This document shows positions 35,793 to 44,029 of a stretch of DNA of 64,000 nt, one piece after another. Source of the DNA: Roseburia sp. 1XD42-34 (GTDB lineage Bacteria > Bacillota > Bacilli > Bacillales > Amphibacillaceae). Position 1 is the stretch's first letter; each line of letters begins with the position of its first letter. The notes beneath the pieces are model-generated. The model had not been told where the DNA came from. It ran no database searches and worked only from the letters and a program-made list of their open reading frames with translations. The DNA lies in contig NZ_QWLJ01000021.1 of assembly GCF_009917385.1 (NCBI RefSeq), positions 1-64,000 on the forward strand, in the 5' to 3' direction. Both the position numbers and the translations under genes were made by a program.

Positions 35793-35842
35793 TTGACATC
35801 CTCTCATCATCTGTACTACTGTTTATATAAATATATACAGTA
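35793..35842 (+). promoter_or_regulatory. Promoter and dyad operator of the YtrA-type ABC operon
   Basis: TTGACA (35793-35798) with a possible -10 TACTGT at 18 bases. The -10 forms the left arm of TACTGT-N14-ACAGTA (35817-35842), a dyad well placed for the GntR/YtrA-type repressor encoded two genes downstream in the same operon. Confidence 0.5.
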
Positions 35843-35872
35843 TAACAATTCAGTTTTTAGGAGGTTGATTAT

Positions 35873-36577
35873 ATGCAAAAATGGAAGCAAGCTTGGCAAA
35901 TTGCTAAGTTCGAATTAAGTGTTTCTACAAGGAAGATCGCATTTGGTTGTTTAATTATACTTGGTTTCTTCTCTTACGCTATATCCTCTTTTCAACAATA
36001 TCTCGATAATAACGTTATAGGTTATGACTTGTTTTTTATTCTTTTTTTTACTTTAGGTATCAATATTGGAAATCCAAACTATTGGCATTTAAAGCAAGCT
36101 GATGTTTATCCTCTTTTGATGACGCAATTACCATTACCAATACAACAAGAGATCGTAATTAAAAGTCGCTTTATCATTCATTTTTGTTTCTCTTTTCCAG
36201 TACAAATTGCATTTCTGATTATCTTTTATGTTGCGTCACCTATCGCTGATTTATTATCCATACCAGCTTACATTGCGTTTGCAATTATTTGGTTATCTGT
36301 CAATCTTTATATAGGGACGCTTACACCAATAAGTGAAGTATATCCAGCAAATTGGTTGTTCACAGTAGCTATGACTTTCTTTTTTCTTTTCATCTTCCTA
36401 TTTATATTAACTTTGTCTAACCTTATCTTTGACCATAGTGTTGTTAAATTATCTATCATTATTGCTAAAAACTGGCCAGTAATCAGTTCCATGGTATCAC
36501 TCATTATCGGCTTTGCAGCTGTAAAAGCACACCAAATATATATGAAACAGATTATGAATAAGCGGGATTACTTCTAG
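35873..36577 (+). CDS. Integral membrane protein of a YtrA-type ABC operon (putative permease subunit)
   Basis: A 234-residue protein with about six hydrophobic segments after an amphipathic N-terminus (QKWKQAWQIAKFELSVSTRKI) that is typical of ABC-2-type permeases. No closer family is recognised. GGAGG precedes the ATG at 9 bases. It is the first gene of the operon with a GntR regulator, an ATPase and then YhaQP. Since the adjoining ATPase lacks another partner, this is the likely membrane subunit (inference). Confidence 0.65.
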   Translation: MQKWKQAWQIAKFELSVSTRKIAFGCLIILGFFSYAISSFQQYLDNNVIGYDLFFILFFTLGINIGNPNYWHLKQADVYPLLMTQLPLPIQQEIVIKSRFIIHFCFSFPVQIAFLIIFYVASPIADLLSIPAYIAFAIIWLSVNLYIGTLTPISEVYPANWLFTVAMTFFFLFIFLFILTLSNLIFDHSVVKLSIIIAKNWPVISSMVSLIIGFAAVKAHQIYMKQIMNKRDYF

Positions 36578-36638
36578 TAGTGGTCTTCACACGACCTCTA
36601 AGATATATTTCTAATGCCAGTAGAAAGGAGCGGATCAT

Positions 36639-37031
36639 GTGGAATTACCTATCCACCTTTCCAAAACATCACGAGAGCCGGTTTACCATCAAATTGAAAA
36701 CCAGATAAAAACACTTATTGCTAGTGGACAACTTGCTGAAGGCGATATGCTCCCGTCTATACGTGCACTTGCAAAAGACCTGGAAACAAGTGTCATTACT
36801 ATTCGCCGTGCGTATCAAAACTTAGAATATCAAGGCTTTATTCAAACAACGCAAGGGAAAGGGACATTTGTTTCTGAAATAAACCATAATATGAAACAGC
36901 AAATGAAAGTTTCTGAAGTTTACCAAGCAATGGAAGCTGCCGTTGAAATCGCCTTTACATATGATTATACGTTAGCACAATTAAAGGAAATCTTTTTTGA
37001 AGTAATTAGTGAAAAAGGGAGGAAACAATAA
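36639..37031 (+). CDS. GntR-family (YtrA subfamily) transcriptional repressor
   Basis: A 130-residue regulator with an N-terminal winged HTH (about 10-78: REPVYHQIENQIKTLIASGQL...LPSIRALAKDLETSVITIRRAYQNLEYQGFI) and a short helical C-terminal tail without a large effector domain, the YtrA pattern. Such repressors usually control their own ABC operon and respond to envelope stress. GTG start at 36639 with AAGGAG 8 bases upstream; an ATG two bases earlier is out of frame. Its stop abuts the ATPase start (TAAATG). Confidence 0.88.
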   Translation: MELPIHLSKTSREPVYHQIENQIKTLIASGQLAEGDMLPSIRALAKDLETSVITIRRAYQNLEYQGFIQTTQGKGTFVSEINHNMKQQMKVSEVYQAMEAAVEIAFTYDYTLAQLKEIFFEVISEKGRKQ

Positions 37032-37886
37032 ATGAGAGCTCTGCTAACGATAACAGATTTGGAAAAACAGCTCGACCACTTATATTTAGGGCCGCTCGAC
37101 TTAACGATAGCGCCTGGAACCATTACAACACTTGCAGGTGCAAATGGGGCTGGAAAAAGCACACTGTTTAAGCTAATTATGAATTTAGCTAAACGAGACA
37201 AAGGAAGTATTCAACTGTTGGATATAGAAACAAATGGCACAGATGAAAGCTGGAAACAACATATCGCGTATCAAGCACAAATGATCATTGGCTGGGAACC
37301 TTTCACTGGAAACAAATTAAAAGACTTTATTTCATCTCTGTATCCACATTGGGATGAAGCAATGTTTCAGAAAATGGTAGCTTTATTTCAAATTCCGTTA
37401 GATCAGCGTTTTGGAAAATTGTCGCAAGGGGTTCAGCAAAAACTTCATCTTGCACTTACTTTACCGAGAAATACATCCCTCTTACTGCTCGATGAACCTA
37501 CTTCTTTTTTAGACATTCCGGCAAAGCAGAAGCTAATGGATTTACTTGTAGAATGGATGGAACAAGGAGACCGCGCTATCTTCATGGCGAGTCATCAATC
37601 AGCTGATATTATGAAACTTTCTGACTATATAGCCGTATTAAAGGAAGGGAAGTTGATCGGAACCTTTGAAAAAGATGCCCTTCTACATAGCCACCGGCGG
37701 TATTGGATCAAAAAACATCTGCCAGAAGAAAGTATTCCAGGGGTAATCGATCGCTTCGCCCACTGTCTGATCTCCAACGTTCCAGAGAAGACAGAAGCAT
37801 TCTTACAACAAGAGCAAATTACTTGGACACAGCAGGAAGTTTTAAATTTGGAAGAACTTCTTACACTACTTATAGAAAGGAGATAA
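37032..37886 (+). CDS. ABC transporter ATPase of the YtrA-type operon
   Basis: A 284-residue ATPase. Walker A G-A-N-G-A-G-K-S-T (about 36-44), a somewhat degenerate signature L-S-Q-G-V-Q-Q-K-L, Walker B L-L-L-L-D-E-P-T and H-loop A-S-H-Q. The signature has Q-G-V-Q in place of S-G-G-Q, a variation common in YtrB/EcsA-like proteins. It begins directly at the regulator's stop and is presumed to pair with the 35873 membrane protein. Export or envelope-stress roles are known for relatives; the substrate is unknown here. Confidence 0.85.
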   Translation: MRALLTITDLEKQLDHLYLGPLDLTIAPGTITTLAGANGAGKSTLFKLIMNLAKRDKGSIQLLDIETNGTDESWKQHIAYQAQMIIGWEPFTGNKLKDFISSLYPHWDEAMFQKMVALFQIPLDQRFGKLSQGVQQKLHLALTLPRNTSLLLLDEPTSFLDIPAKQKLMDLLVEWMEQGDRAIFMASHQSADIMKLSDYIAVLKEGKLIGTFEKDALLHSHRRYWIKKHLPEESIPGVIDRFAHCLISNVPEKTEAFLQQEQITWTQQEVLNLEELLTLLIERR

Positions 37887-37985
37887 AACAACTACGACGA
37901 CTTTCTTTTTTGTGTTTGCCTATGACTTTACGTCATAAGTTAAACTAGGAATAAATAATTTAGAAACAGAAAGGAGCTAACTATT

Positions 37986-38918
37986 TTGAGCGCAATTTTA
38001 AAGGTTGAAAACCTAAACAAAGCTTTTAAAGACAAATTAGTCATCGACAATATTTCCTTTGAAGTAAACCAAGGTGAAATTATGGCCATACTTGGACCCA
38101 ATGGAGCAGGGAAATCGACTACGATTCGTAATATCATGGGTATTTTATATCCCGACGAAGGGAAGATCACCTTTTCAAATTATTCGGATAATACTATACC
38201 GCGTCATAAAATTGGCTATTTACCTGAAGAACGCGGGCTATATAAAAATGTCAACGTTATGGATATCTTGCTGTATTTAGCGGAATTAAAAGACTATCCA
38301 CTGGATCGTGCTAAACAACGTGCATTACATTATTTAAAAAAATTTGATTTGGAAGGTAAAGAAAAAGTAAGTATTGATGAGCTTTCCAAAGGGATGGGGC
38401 AAAAAGTCCAATTTATTGCTTCCGTTATCCATGAGCCTGAGTTATTAATCCTTGACGAACCATTTTCTGGCTTGGATCCAGTGAGTCAGGAGTTATTTAA
38501 ACAAGAAATTCGCCAGCTTGCTGATAACGGCACAGCGATCCTTCTCTCTTCTCACCAAATGAATCTTGTTGAAGAAATGGCTGATCGACTGTTTATGATT
38601 CATCGTGGCCAAAAAGTAATTTATGGCGATATGGATGCAGTAAAAACAAAATTTGCTAACTTTAAATGCACCATTCATGGAGATAATCAAATAAAAGAGC
38701 TGGAACAACTGCCAAATGTACAACGGGTAGAACAAGCAAATGGGCACCATATTATCTACTTACAAAAAGACATTCAGCCAGTTTGGTGGCTCAAGCAGCT
38801 TCCGGATCAGCTCGATGTTCGGGAACTACGTTTAGATCGTATTTCTTTACATGAAATCTTTATTGATATCGCAACGGATAAAAAGCTAATGCAGGAAGCA
38901 GGTGCATCGTATGCGTAA
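37986..38918 (+). CDS. yhaQ: ABC transporter ATPase YhaQ-like (NatA type)
   Basis: A 310-residue ATPase. Walker A G-P-N-G-A-G-K-S-T (about 37-45), signature L-S-K-G-M-G-Q-K-V-Q, Walker B L-L-I-L-D-E-P-F-S-G-L-D-P and a C-terminal DUF4162-like tail of about 80 residues (GDMDAVKTKFANFKCTIHG onward) usual for YhaQ/NatA proteins. TTG start with AAAGGAG 9 bases before. It lies 99 bases after the preceding ATPase and overlaps the permease start by 8 bases, forming an Na+-efflux-like YhaQP pair. Confidence 0.88.
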   Translation: MSAILKVENLNKAFKDKLVIDNISFEVNQGEIMAILGPNGAGKSTTIRNIMGILYPDEGKITFSNYSDNTIPRHKIGYLPEERGLYKNVNVMDILLYLAELKDYPLDRAKQRALHYLKKFDLEGKEKVSIDELSKGMGQKVQFIASVIHEPELLILDEPFSGLDPVSQELFKQEIRQLADNGTAILLSSHQMNLVEEMADRLFMIHRGQKVIYGDMDAVKTKFANFKCTIHGDNQIKELEQLPNVQRVEQANGHHIIYLQKDIQPVWWLKQLPDQLDVRELRLDRISLHEIFIDIATDKKLMQEAGASYA

Positions 38919-40149
38919 TTCTATGAAAGTAGCTAAGTGGGAAATAAAGCGAAACCTAAAAAATAAGACATTTATCATCGGGATGGTTTTAACCCCATTA
39001 TTTATTATCGGTTTTATGTTTTTAGGTGAATTATTCGGTGGGGACGATGAAGAAGCAGAAACAACCACGGTATTTATCCATGATCAGTTGAATTTATTTT
39101 CTGAAATTGCAGCAACTGTGGAATCAAACAATCTACCATGGCAAGTGCAGCAGACAGATTTAACGAAGGAAGAGGCAAAGAAAGAGATCAAAGATACCGA
39201 ACATACAGCGTATTTATTTATTGACGAAGAAAGCTTAAAAGAAGGTATTATTCCTACCTATACATCTGAAGAGGTGGATTCTTCCTTTATCAATCAAGCA
39301 CAAATATTAACAGCACCAATTCAAGCATGGCAAATGAAAGAACTTGGTTTGTCTGATGAGCAATTGGCAATTGTGTCTCGCGGTATTCAAGTGAAAGAAG
39401 CTGCTGACAGTCCAGCAGCTGCCGAGAAAACCGAGGAAGCAACTGAGGAATCTGCCGATGCGCCATTGGAACGAATCGTTCCTGGGGCATTTGCCGGTTT
39501 TATTATGCTATCCATCGTATTTACCGGAATGGCGATATTTCAAAGTGCATCACAAGAGAAAAAAGATAAAATTGCCGAAATAATTTTATCTTCTCTAACA
39601 CCAAATGACCTGATGCAAGGAAAAATTATTGGCTATTTTGTATTGGGAATTCTACAATCATTCGTTTCTTTAGCTATTGTACTCCCCGTCTTATCATGGA
39701 GGTTAGAAATCGCGTTTTTAGATTATTTATTTGTTCCAGAATTAGCACTATATATCCTAATTGCTATTTTAGGCTATCTTATGTTTGCTTCCATTTTTGT
39801 TGGCGTTGGAGCAACCATGACAGATGTCAGTTCAGCTGGGAACTTTCAAGGTATGGTTATGATGCTCCCATTTCTACCATTCATTTTTATTGCGCCTGTT
39901 CTTAATGATCCAAATGGTTTCATGGCACAACTGGGAACGTACATTCCGTTTACATCTCCAGGAGTTCTCTTACTTAGACTTAGTAACTTAGAGGAATGGC
40001 CGTGGATTGAAATCATCATCTCACTCGTTATTTTAGTGATCAGTATTTGGATTTTCGTCAAGCTTGCTGGAAAAATATTCAAAGTAGGAATATTGATGTA
40101 TGGCAAAAACGCTACCCCAGCGGAAATTTGGAAATGGATTAGAATGTAA
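38911..40149 (+). CDS. yhaP: ABC transporter permease YhaP-like (NatB type)
   Basis: A 412-residue ABC-2 permease. One N-terminal helix (about 20-40), an acidic extracellular domain (about 45-190) rich in E-E-A-T-E-E, then a cluster of five to six helices from about 195 onward. The IVPGAFAGFIMLSIVFTGMAIFQSASQEKKDKIAEIILSS-type segment is typical of YhaP/NatB. ATG 38911 overlaps the yhaQ stop (ATGCGTAA) with AGGTG at 7 bases; a GTG nine bases further up is possible. Export of Na+ is known for NatAB; for YhaQP the substrate is unproven. Confidence 0.88.
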   Translation: MRNSMKVAKWEIKRNLKNKTFIIGMVLTPLFIIGFMFLGELFGGDDEEAETTTVFIHDQLNLFSEIAATVESNNLPWQVQQTDLTKEEAKKEIKDTEHTAYLFIDEESLKEGIIPTYTSEEVDSSFINQAQILTAPIQAWQMKELGLSDEQLAIVSRGIQVKEAADSPAAAEKTEEATEESADAPLERIVPGAFAGFIMLSIVFTGMAIFQSASQEKKDKIAEIILSSLTPNDLMQGKIIGYFVLGILQSFVSLAIVLPVLSWRLEIAFLDYLFVPELALYILIAILGYLMFASIFVGVGATMTDVSSAGNFQGMVMMLPFLPFIFIAPVLNDPNGFMAQLGTYIPFTSPGVLLLRLSNLEEWPWIEIIISLVILVISIWIFVKLAGKIFKVGILMYGKNATPAEIWKWIRM

Positions 40150-40246
40150 AACCTAACATGCTATTTACCTACAAAGCGCCAGAAATTTCTTGTAAATGCT
40201 TATTAGCAAAGCAATAAGTAACCTATCTCATACACAGTGCAAGCAC

Positions 40247-40278
40247 AAGCACCTACCTCTTTATTGAAGTAGGTGCTT
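40247..40278. terminator. Hairpin, probable terminator after yhaP
   Basis: AAGCACCTAC (40247-40256) pairs perfectly with GTAGGTGCTT (40269-40278) across a 12-base loop. There is no good U-run on either side, so termination efficiency is uncertain. It sits between convergent genes. Confidence 0.55.
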
Positions 40279-40300
40279 ACAGCTATACATATCGTACAAT

Positions 40301-40447
40301 TTAAAACCACGACTTAAATAATCCAGCAATCATCCTGCCTATCCACCTAAACAGTAAAAAAATTAGCTCGAGAAAATCAAATAGCATATCTAAAATAGTA
40401 AACTTTTCATGGTTGGATTTATTCTTAGCCCTCTTTTTATGTTTCAT
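40301..40447 (-). CDS. Small basic membrane-associated protein (48 residues)
   Basis: A 48-codon gene starting at ATG 40447 with GGGAG and GGAGAGGG before it. The product has a lysine/arginine-rich N-terminus (KHKKRAKNKSNHEK) and one hydrophobic, aromatic C-terminal half (FLELIFLLFRWIGRMIAGLF). I do not know a named family, but similar very short proteins are frequent in Bacilli. The longer open frame upstream overlaps the next gene and has no ribosome site. It follows the 40473 gene by 25 bases. Confidence 0.5.
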   Translation of the reverse strand: MKHKKRAKNKSNHEKFTILDMLFDFLELIFLLFRWIGRMIAGLFKSWF

Positions 40448-40472
40448 ACTCCCACCCTCTCCAAAATGATTA

Positions 40473-40775
40473 TTATATCTCTTGGTTGTTTTTACGCTTA
40501 CGAATAAACTTGCGAACAAAAAAGACGCAAAAACCAACAACTGCAGAAGCGGATAGTAAAAATATAATGGTACGTGCTGGATAGGCTTGAAAAGCAAACA
40601 CCCATTTATCAAAAAAGTATATATCTCTTGGATCTTTCACCGAATCTGGAGTTAAGACTACTTTTTCCTGCCAATCAGGCTCCAACATGAGATAAGATCC
40701 TGCCCAATAGCTTAGAAAAAAGGTATATACAGAAATAATGAGCAATATAATAAATATCGTTACGATTTTTTTCAT
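40473..40775 (-). CDS. Two-helix membrane protein (possibly DUF4306/YjdJ-like)
   Basis: A 100-residue protein with helices at about 4-26 and 69-88 separated by an extracytoplasmic loop of about 40 residues (M-L-E-P-D-W-Q-E-K...F-D-K-W-V-F) and a basic C-tail (RKFIRKRKNN). The architecture recalls the small DUF4306 proteins of Bacillus, but the assignment is a guess. Preceded by GGTGGAAC and followed closely by the 48-residue gene, probably cotranscribed. Confidence 0.55.
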   Translation of the reverse strand: MKKIVTIFIILLIISVYTFFLSYWAGSYLMLEPDWQEKVVLTPDSVKDPRDIYFFDKWVFAFQAYPARTIIFLLSASAVVGFCVFFVRKFIRKRKNNQEI

Positions 40776-40997
40776 GACGTTCCACCTACGCCTTACTTAT
40801 CTATTTAGAAATACGAAACACATTTCCAAAAAGTTTCTCTTTTTTTTGGTTCAAGTCCAAAATAAATGCAGTCGTTTTTCCGATTCCTACTTCCATTACT
40901 TCTAAACTTCTACATATAGAATACACTCTTACAAGGAAGAATTTCAAACTGATTCTGTAAGCTATGTCATGAACGTAAACAGAGGAGGAATTACAAC

Positions 40998-41540
40998 ATG
41001 AGTATAGTCGTATTTCACGGTTCGACGAGAACAAATGGTAATACAGAGTTTTTAGCACATCACGCCATTCCAAAAGAAGTTGCAACACATATTTATTTAC
41101 GTGATTATAACATCCAACCTATAGTTGATAAACGCCACGCGGAGGAAGGTTTCCCAGAAATACAGGATGATCACAAATTTTTAATTGACCAGTTATTAAA
41201 GCATGAAATTGTTGTTTTTGCTACCCCCATTTATTGGTATGGCATGTCTGGACCAATGAAGACGTTTATTGATCGTTGGTCGCAAATTTTACGAGACCCT
41301 AACTATCCTCACTTTCGCCAAGCATTAAAAGAAAAAAAAGTGTATCTTATTCTTGTTGGCGGGGATCACCCTCACGTAAAAGGGCTTCCTCTCATCCAAC
41401 AGTTCCAGTATATATGTCAGTTTTTTGGCATGTCTTTCGAAAACTATATTATCGGACAGTCACGTAAGCCAGGAGAGATGGCAAACAATAAGCAGGCTTT
41501 GGACGCAGCCGCTAGTTTATTCAATGAACCATTGATTTAA
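40998..41540 (+). CDS. ywqN: NAD(P)H-dependent FMN oxidoreductase, YwqN family
   Basis: A 180-residue flavodoxin-fold protein. The FMN phosphate loop is H-G-S-T-R-T-N-G-N-T-E (6-16) and the isoalloxazine loop P-I-Y-W-Y-G-M-S-G-P-M-K-T-F-I-D-R-W (about 78-95) is diagnostic for the iron-sulfur-flavoprotein/YwqN group. It should reduce quinones or other small electrophiles with NAD(P)H. Length matches the family. GAGGAGG precedes the ATG. Single gene. Confidence 0.88.
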   Translation: MSIVVFHGSTRTNGNTEFLAHHAIPKEVATHIYLRDYNIQPIVDKRHAEEGFPEIQDDHKFLIDQLLKHEIVVFATPIYWYGMSGPMKTFIDRWSQILRDPNYPHFRQALKEKKVYLILVGGDHPHVKGLPLIQQFQYICQFFGMSFENYIIGQSRKPGEMANNKQALDAAASLFNEPLI

Positions 41541-42363
41541 AAGCTTTCTAGACAATCGTACACATCGGAAAATGAATATATAGCTTACTTTTAAAGTAAA
41601 TATCTAACCAGTGAAGGGTTTCATACATTCTCTAAAGATTGTTCATTCCCCAAAAGGATGATATAAAGCTCTCTTAGTCGATGGAGTATCTATGTGCTAT
41701 TAGCTCCTCTTCTACTTCTTTGCAATACACGGATTATCAAACTCCTAAAATATGGACGTCTTATCACTCTACTTAATGTATGGGTAAAATTGGTATTCCC
41801 CCCATATTTTAGATTTTCGACCTTTTATAGATACCCATTTGAATATTCGTTAGCAACTGCAATTTATGCAGTTGCTTTTTTTATTTACTGGAAAAGAACG
41901 CATAACTTATTCATAGTTCTTACAGTCTGTTAGATTTACTTTTATCTAGTCCGAATGAACTGTTTTTTTTTAACTAGTTTAAAAATCTCTCTAATGGTTA
42001 ATGCTTTTTAATAAGATTTCTTGCAGGAAAAACTTTATATAAGTAATAACTATACCGATAAAGAAGTAAACCATTATACTCATTCACCTTAATGTGAATG
42101 ATACATTGTTCAATTCTTTTTATGATAACCATAGATAGGTATTTGTGCTTATCTTTTTTCTAGTTTATAGTGATTACGAAAGAAAAAAAGATAAAAAACC
42201 ATTTTAACCTTAATCTATAATTCTCTTCATAAGAGTAGGACGCTATTGCTATTTAGCCTGTCGTAACGGTGCATCTAGTAAGATAGCATTACACTAAAGC
42301 TAGCTTTAATCTCGTATTCTATCAACCGCCCCCAAAAGTGGCGGGGATGGAACGAATTCACTA
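41541..42363. other. Long AT-rich intergenic stretch without a supported gene
   Basis: About 820 bases with no open frame that has both a ribosome site and family resemblance. A 79-codon frame at 41694-41933 is hydrophobic but has no start signal. The last 50 bases contain CCCCCAAAAGTGGCGGGGATGG, leading into family B copy B2. Confidence 0.5.
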
Positions 42364-42521
42364 TAAAGTCAATCTTTAATTAGTGGTGGTTTTCATTTCA
42401 TCCTCCACTGATTGTTAGATGAACGAATGGGGTATATAGATGCTGTTATCTCCCACTTAGACTTGTTCCTGTACAGATTATCCTACTCCTGAAGTGGGTA
42501 TTATACAGCTCCTATATACGG
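42364..42521 (+). repeat. Dispersed repeat family B, copy B2 (structured)
   Basis: The first hairpin is AATTAGTGGTGG (42378-42389) with CCTCCACTGATT (42402-42413), 11 of 12 pairs including one G-T. A second stem is CCCACTT with AAGTGGG. The 3' blocks CACTTAGACTTGTTCCTGTA and TTATACAGCTCCTATATAC match B1. It lies immediately before the amidase gene in the same orientation, so it could form part of that gene's leader. Confidence 0.7.
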
Positions 42522-42556
42522 GATAAAGCAAATATTTTAAGGAGGCCATGCTTATT

Positions 42557-43474
42557 TTGAAAAACGTACATCTTACATTAACATCTTTAGCCATTATGCT
42601 AATTTCTCTGTTCTTGCTGCCTCATAGCAGTTATGCAGCTAATGGAGACGTATATGACGTAGGACAAGCCGTATTAAATGTGCGGAGCGGACCGTCATTA
42701 GACTCCGAAATTGTAGGGCAATTACAAGTGGGAGACCAATTGATCGAATTCAATGAGCAATATGGTTGGGTCCAAACTTATTTTGCAGGTAAAGAAGCAT
42801 GGGTGGCTAAGCATCACTTAGTTCCTGCAACACAAAATAAACCTGTACAAGTACAGGTAAAAAAATCCTCCTACGAGGAAACTAAAACACCTCCGGCACA
42901 ACCACATCCGAATACGCAAGCAAATCACAATGGTTCCCTTTATGGGTACAATATTATGTTAGACCCTGGACACGGTGGTTACGATCCCGGTTCAATTGGA
43001 ATTAGCGGCATTCAAGAAAAGTTCTTAACGCTTGAAACTTCGAAACAGATCGCTGAAAACTTACGATCGGCAGGCGCTAACGTATTATTGACGAGATCAA
43101 GCGATGAATATGTTTCATTACATGATCGTGTGGAAATGAGTCAGGCATATTCTACTCATGCATTTATCAGTGTACATTATAATGCGCATCCAAGTTCTGC
43201 TGCACACGGTATAAACACCTTCTACTATTCTACAAGTGACCAGAAGTTAGCAGAGAGCGTTCATCAAAGCCTTACCTCTTCCATTCCCATACGTGATCGC
43301 GGTATGGCACCAAACAACTATTATGTTCTAAGAAATAACACTGCTCCATCGATATTATTAGAGCTTGGATTTATTACTAATTATTCCGATTTCGCAAATA
43401 TTCGTTCCAATCCGTTTCAACATCAGGTAGCGAGTGGAATTACCAATGGTTTAAAAGCCTATTTTTCAAATTAA
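42557..43474 (+). CDS. Secreted N-acetylmuramoyl-L-alanine amidase with SH3b domain
   Basis: A 305-residue exported protein: signal peptide (about 1-27, ending S-S-Y-A-A-N-G), one bacterial SH3 domain (about 30-88, A-V-L-N-V-R-S-G-P-S-L-D-S-E), a Pro/Gln-rich linker and an Amidase_3 zinc domain (about 130-303). Zinc ligands and catalytic residues are seen in L-D-P-G-H-G-G-Y-D-P-G, E-K (about 154), S-V-H-Y-N-A-H and L-E-L-G-F-I-T-N. It cleaves the MurNAc-L-Ala bond in peptidoglycan. TTG 42557 is preferred: GGAGG lies 11 bases before it, whereas the ATG at 42548 is only 2 bases from it. Confidence 0.9.
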   Translation: MKNVHLTLTSLAIMLISLFLLPHSSYAANGDVYDVGQAVLNVRSGPSLDSEIVGQLQVGDQLIEFNEQYGWVQTYFAGKEAWVAKHHLVPATQNKPVQVQVKKSSYEETKTPPAQPHPNTQANHNGSLYGYNIMLDPGHGGYDPGSIGISGIQEKFLTLETSKQIAENLRSAGANVLLTRSSDEYVSLHDRVEMSQAYSTHAFISVHYNAHPSSAAHGINTFYYSTSDQKLAESVHQSLTSSIPIRDRGMAPNNYYVLRNNTAPSILLELGFITNYSDFANIRSNPFQHQVASGITNGLKAYFSN

Positions 43475-43492
43475 ATAGACATTATAACAACG

Positions 43493-43530
43493 AGAAGCTA
43501 CCTTTGATGTAAAAGGTAGCTTCTGTTTAG
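43493..43530. terminator. Hairpin terminator after the amidase gene
   Basis: AGAAGCTACCTTT (43493-43505) pairs perfectly with AAAGGTAGCTTCT (43512-43524), followed by GTTTAG. The U-run is weak; the hairpin itself is strong and serves convergent genes. Confidence 0.7.
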
Positions 43531-43548
43531 GATTTAAAATAAATCACT

Positions 43549-44028
43549 TCATTCAAGCTTCCAATCTTTCTTAAAAACATATTGTTCACCAGCTTGACCT
43601 TGAATTCTTCTTCCTGTGTCCTCAAACCCAGCGGCTAGATATACTTTTTGTGCTAGTTTATTATTATAATTCACCCCCAAAACCACTTTTCTTATATCTG
43701 GAAAATAACGATTCACAAAAACAGGTAATTCATTCATCGATTGTTTAGCAAAGCCTTGTCTTTGATATGGATATTGAATGGAGTACGCACGTAGTAGCAA
43801 CGCATCTTCAACATAAGTGTAAGGCCTAATATCCCCCCACTGCAATATAAAGAAACCGACAATGTCTTTACCCTTACATATCCCGACAGGTTTACAATTA
43901 CTAGATAGAATAGCTGACAGGCATCTTTCTAAAGGATGAGCAGTAAAAACTAATTGTTCATCTGTTAAATGATACGAGGCCAGCGATTTTAGATGCTCTG
44001 CTTGCAGAAATAGTAGATCTACCATCAC
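43549..44028 (-). CDS. GNAT-family N-acetyltransferase
   Basis: A 159-residue acetyltransferase. The acetyl-CoA loop is Y-P-Y-Q-R-Q-G-F-A-K-Q-S-M (about 81-93), preceded by a V-G-F-F-I-L-Q-W strand and followed by V-L-G-V-N-Y-N-N-K-L-A-Q-K-V-Y-L-A-A-G-F-E-D-T-G, all GNAT-like. The substrate is unknown. The start is GTG 44028 or the next codon ATG, one to four bases after the upstream gene's stop, so translation is coupled to the MerR-methyltransferase and both belong to one transcript. Confidence 0.85.
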   Translation of the reverse strand: MMVDLLFLQAEHLKSLASYHLTDEQLVFTAHPLERCLSAILSSNCKPVGICKGKDIVGFFILQWGDIRPYTYVEDALLLRAYSIQYPYQRQGFAKQSMNELPVFVNRYFPDIRKVVLGVNYNNKLAQKVYLAAGFEDTGRRIQGQAGEQYVFKKDWKLE

Positions 44029-44029
44029 T

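Noticed and set aside
41694..41933. 79-codon hydrophobic open frame
   Set aside because: No ribosome site before the ATG, no family resemblance, and an AT-rich composition that yields such frames by chance.
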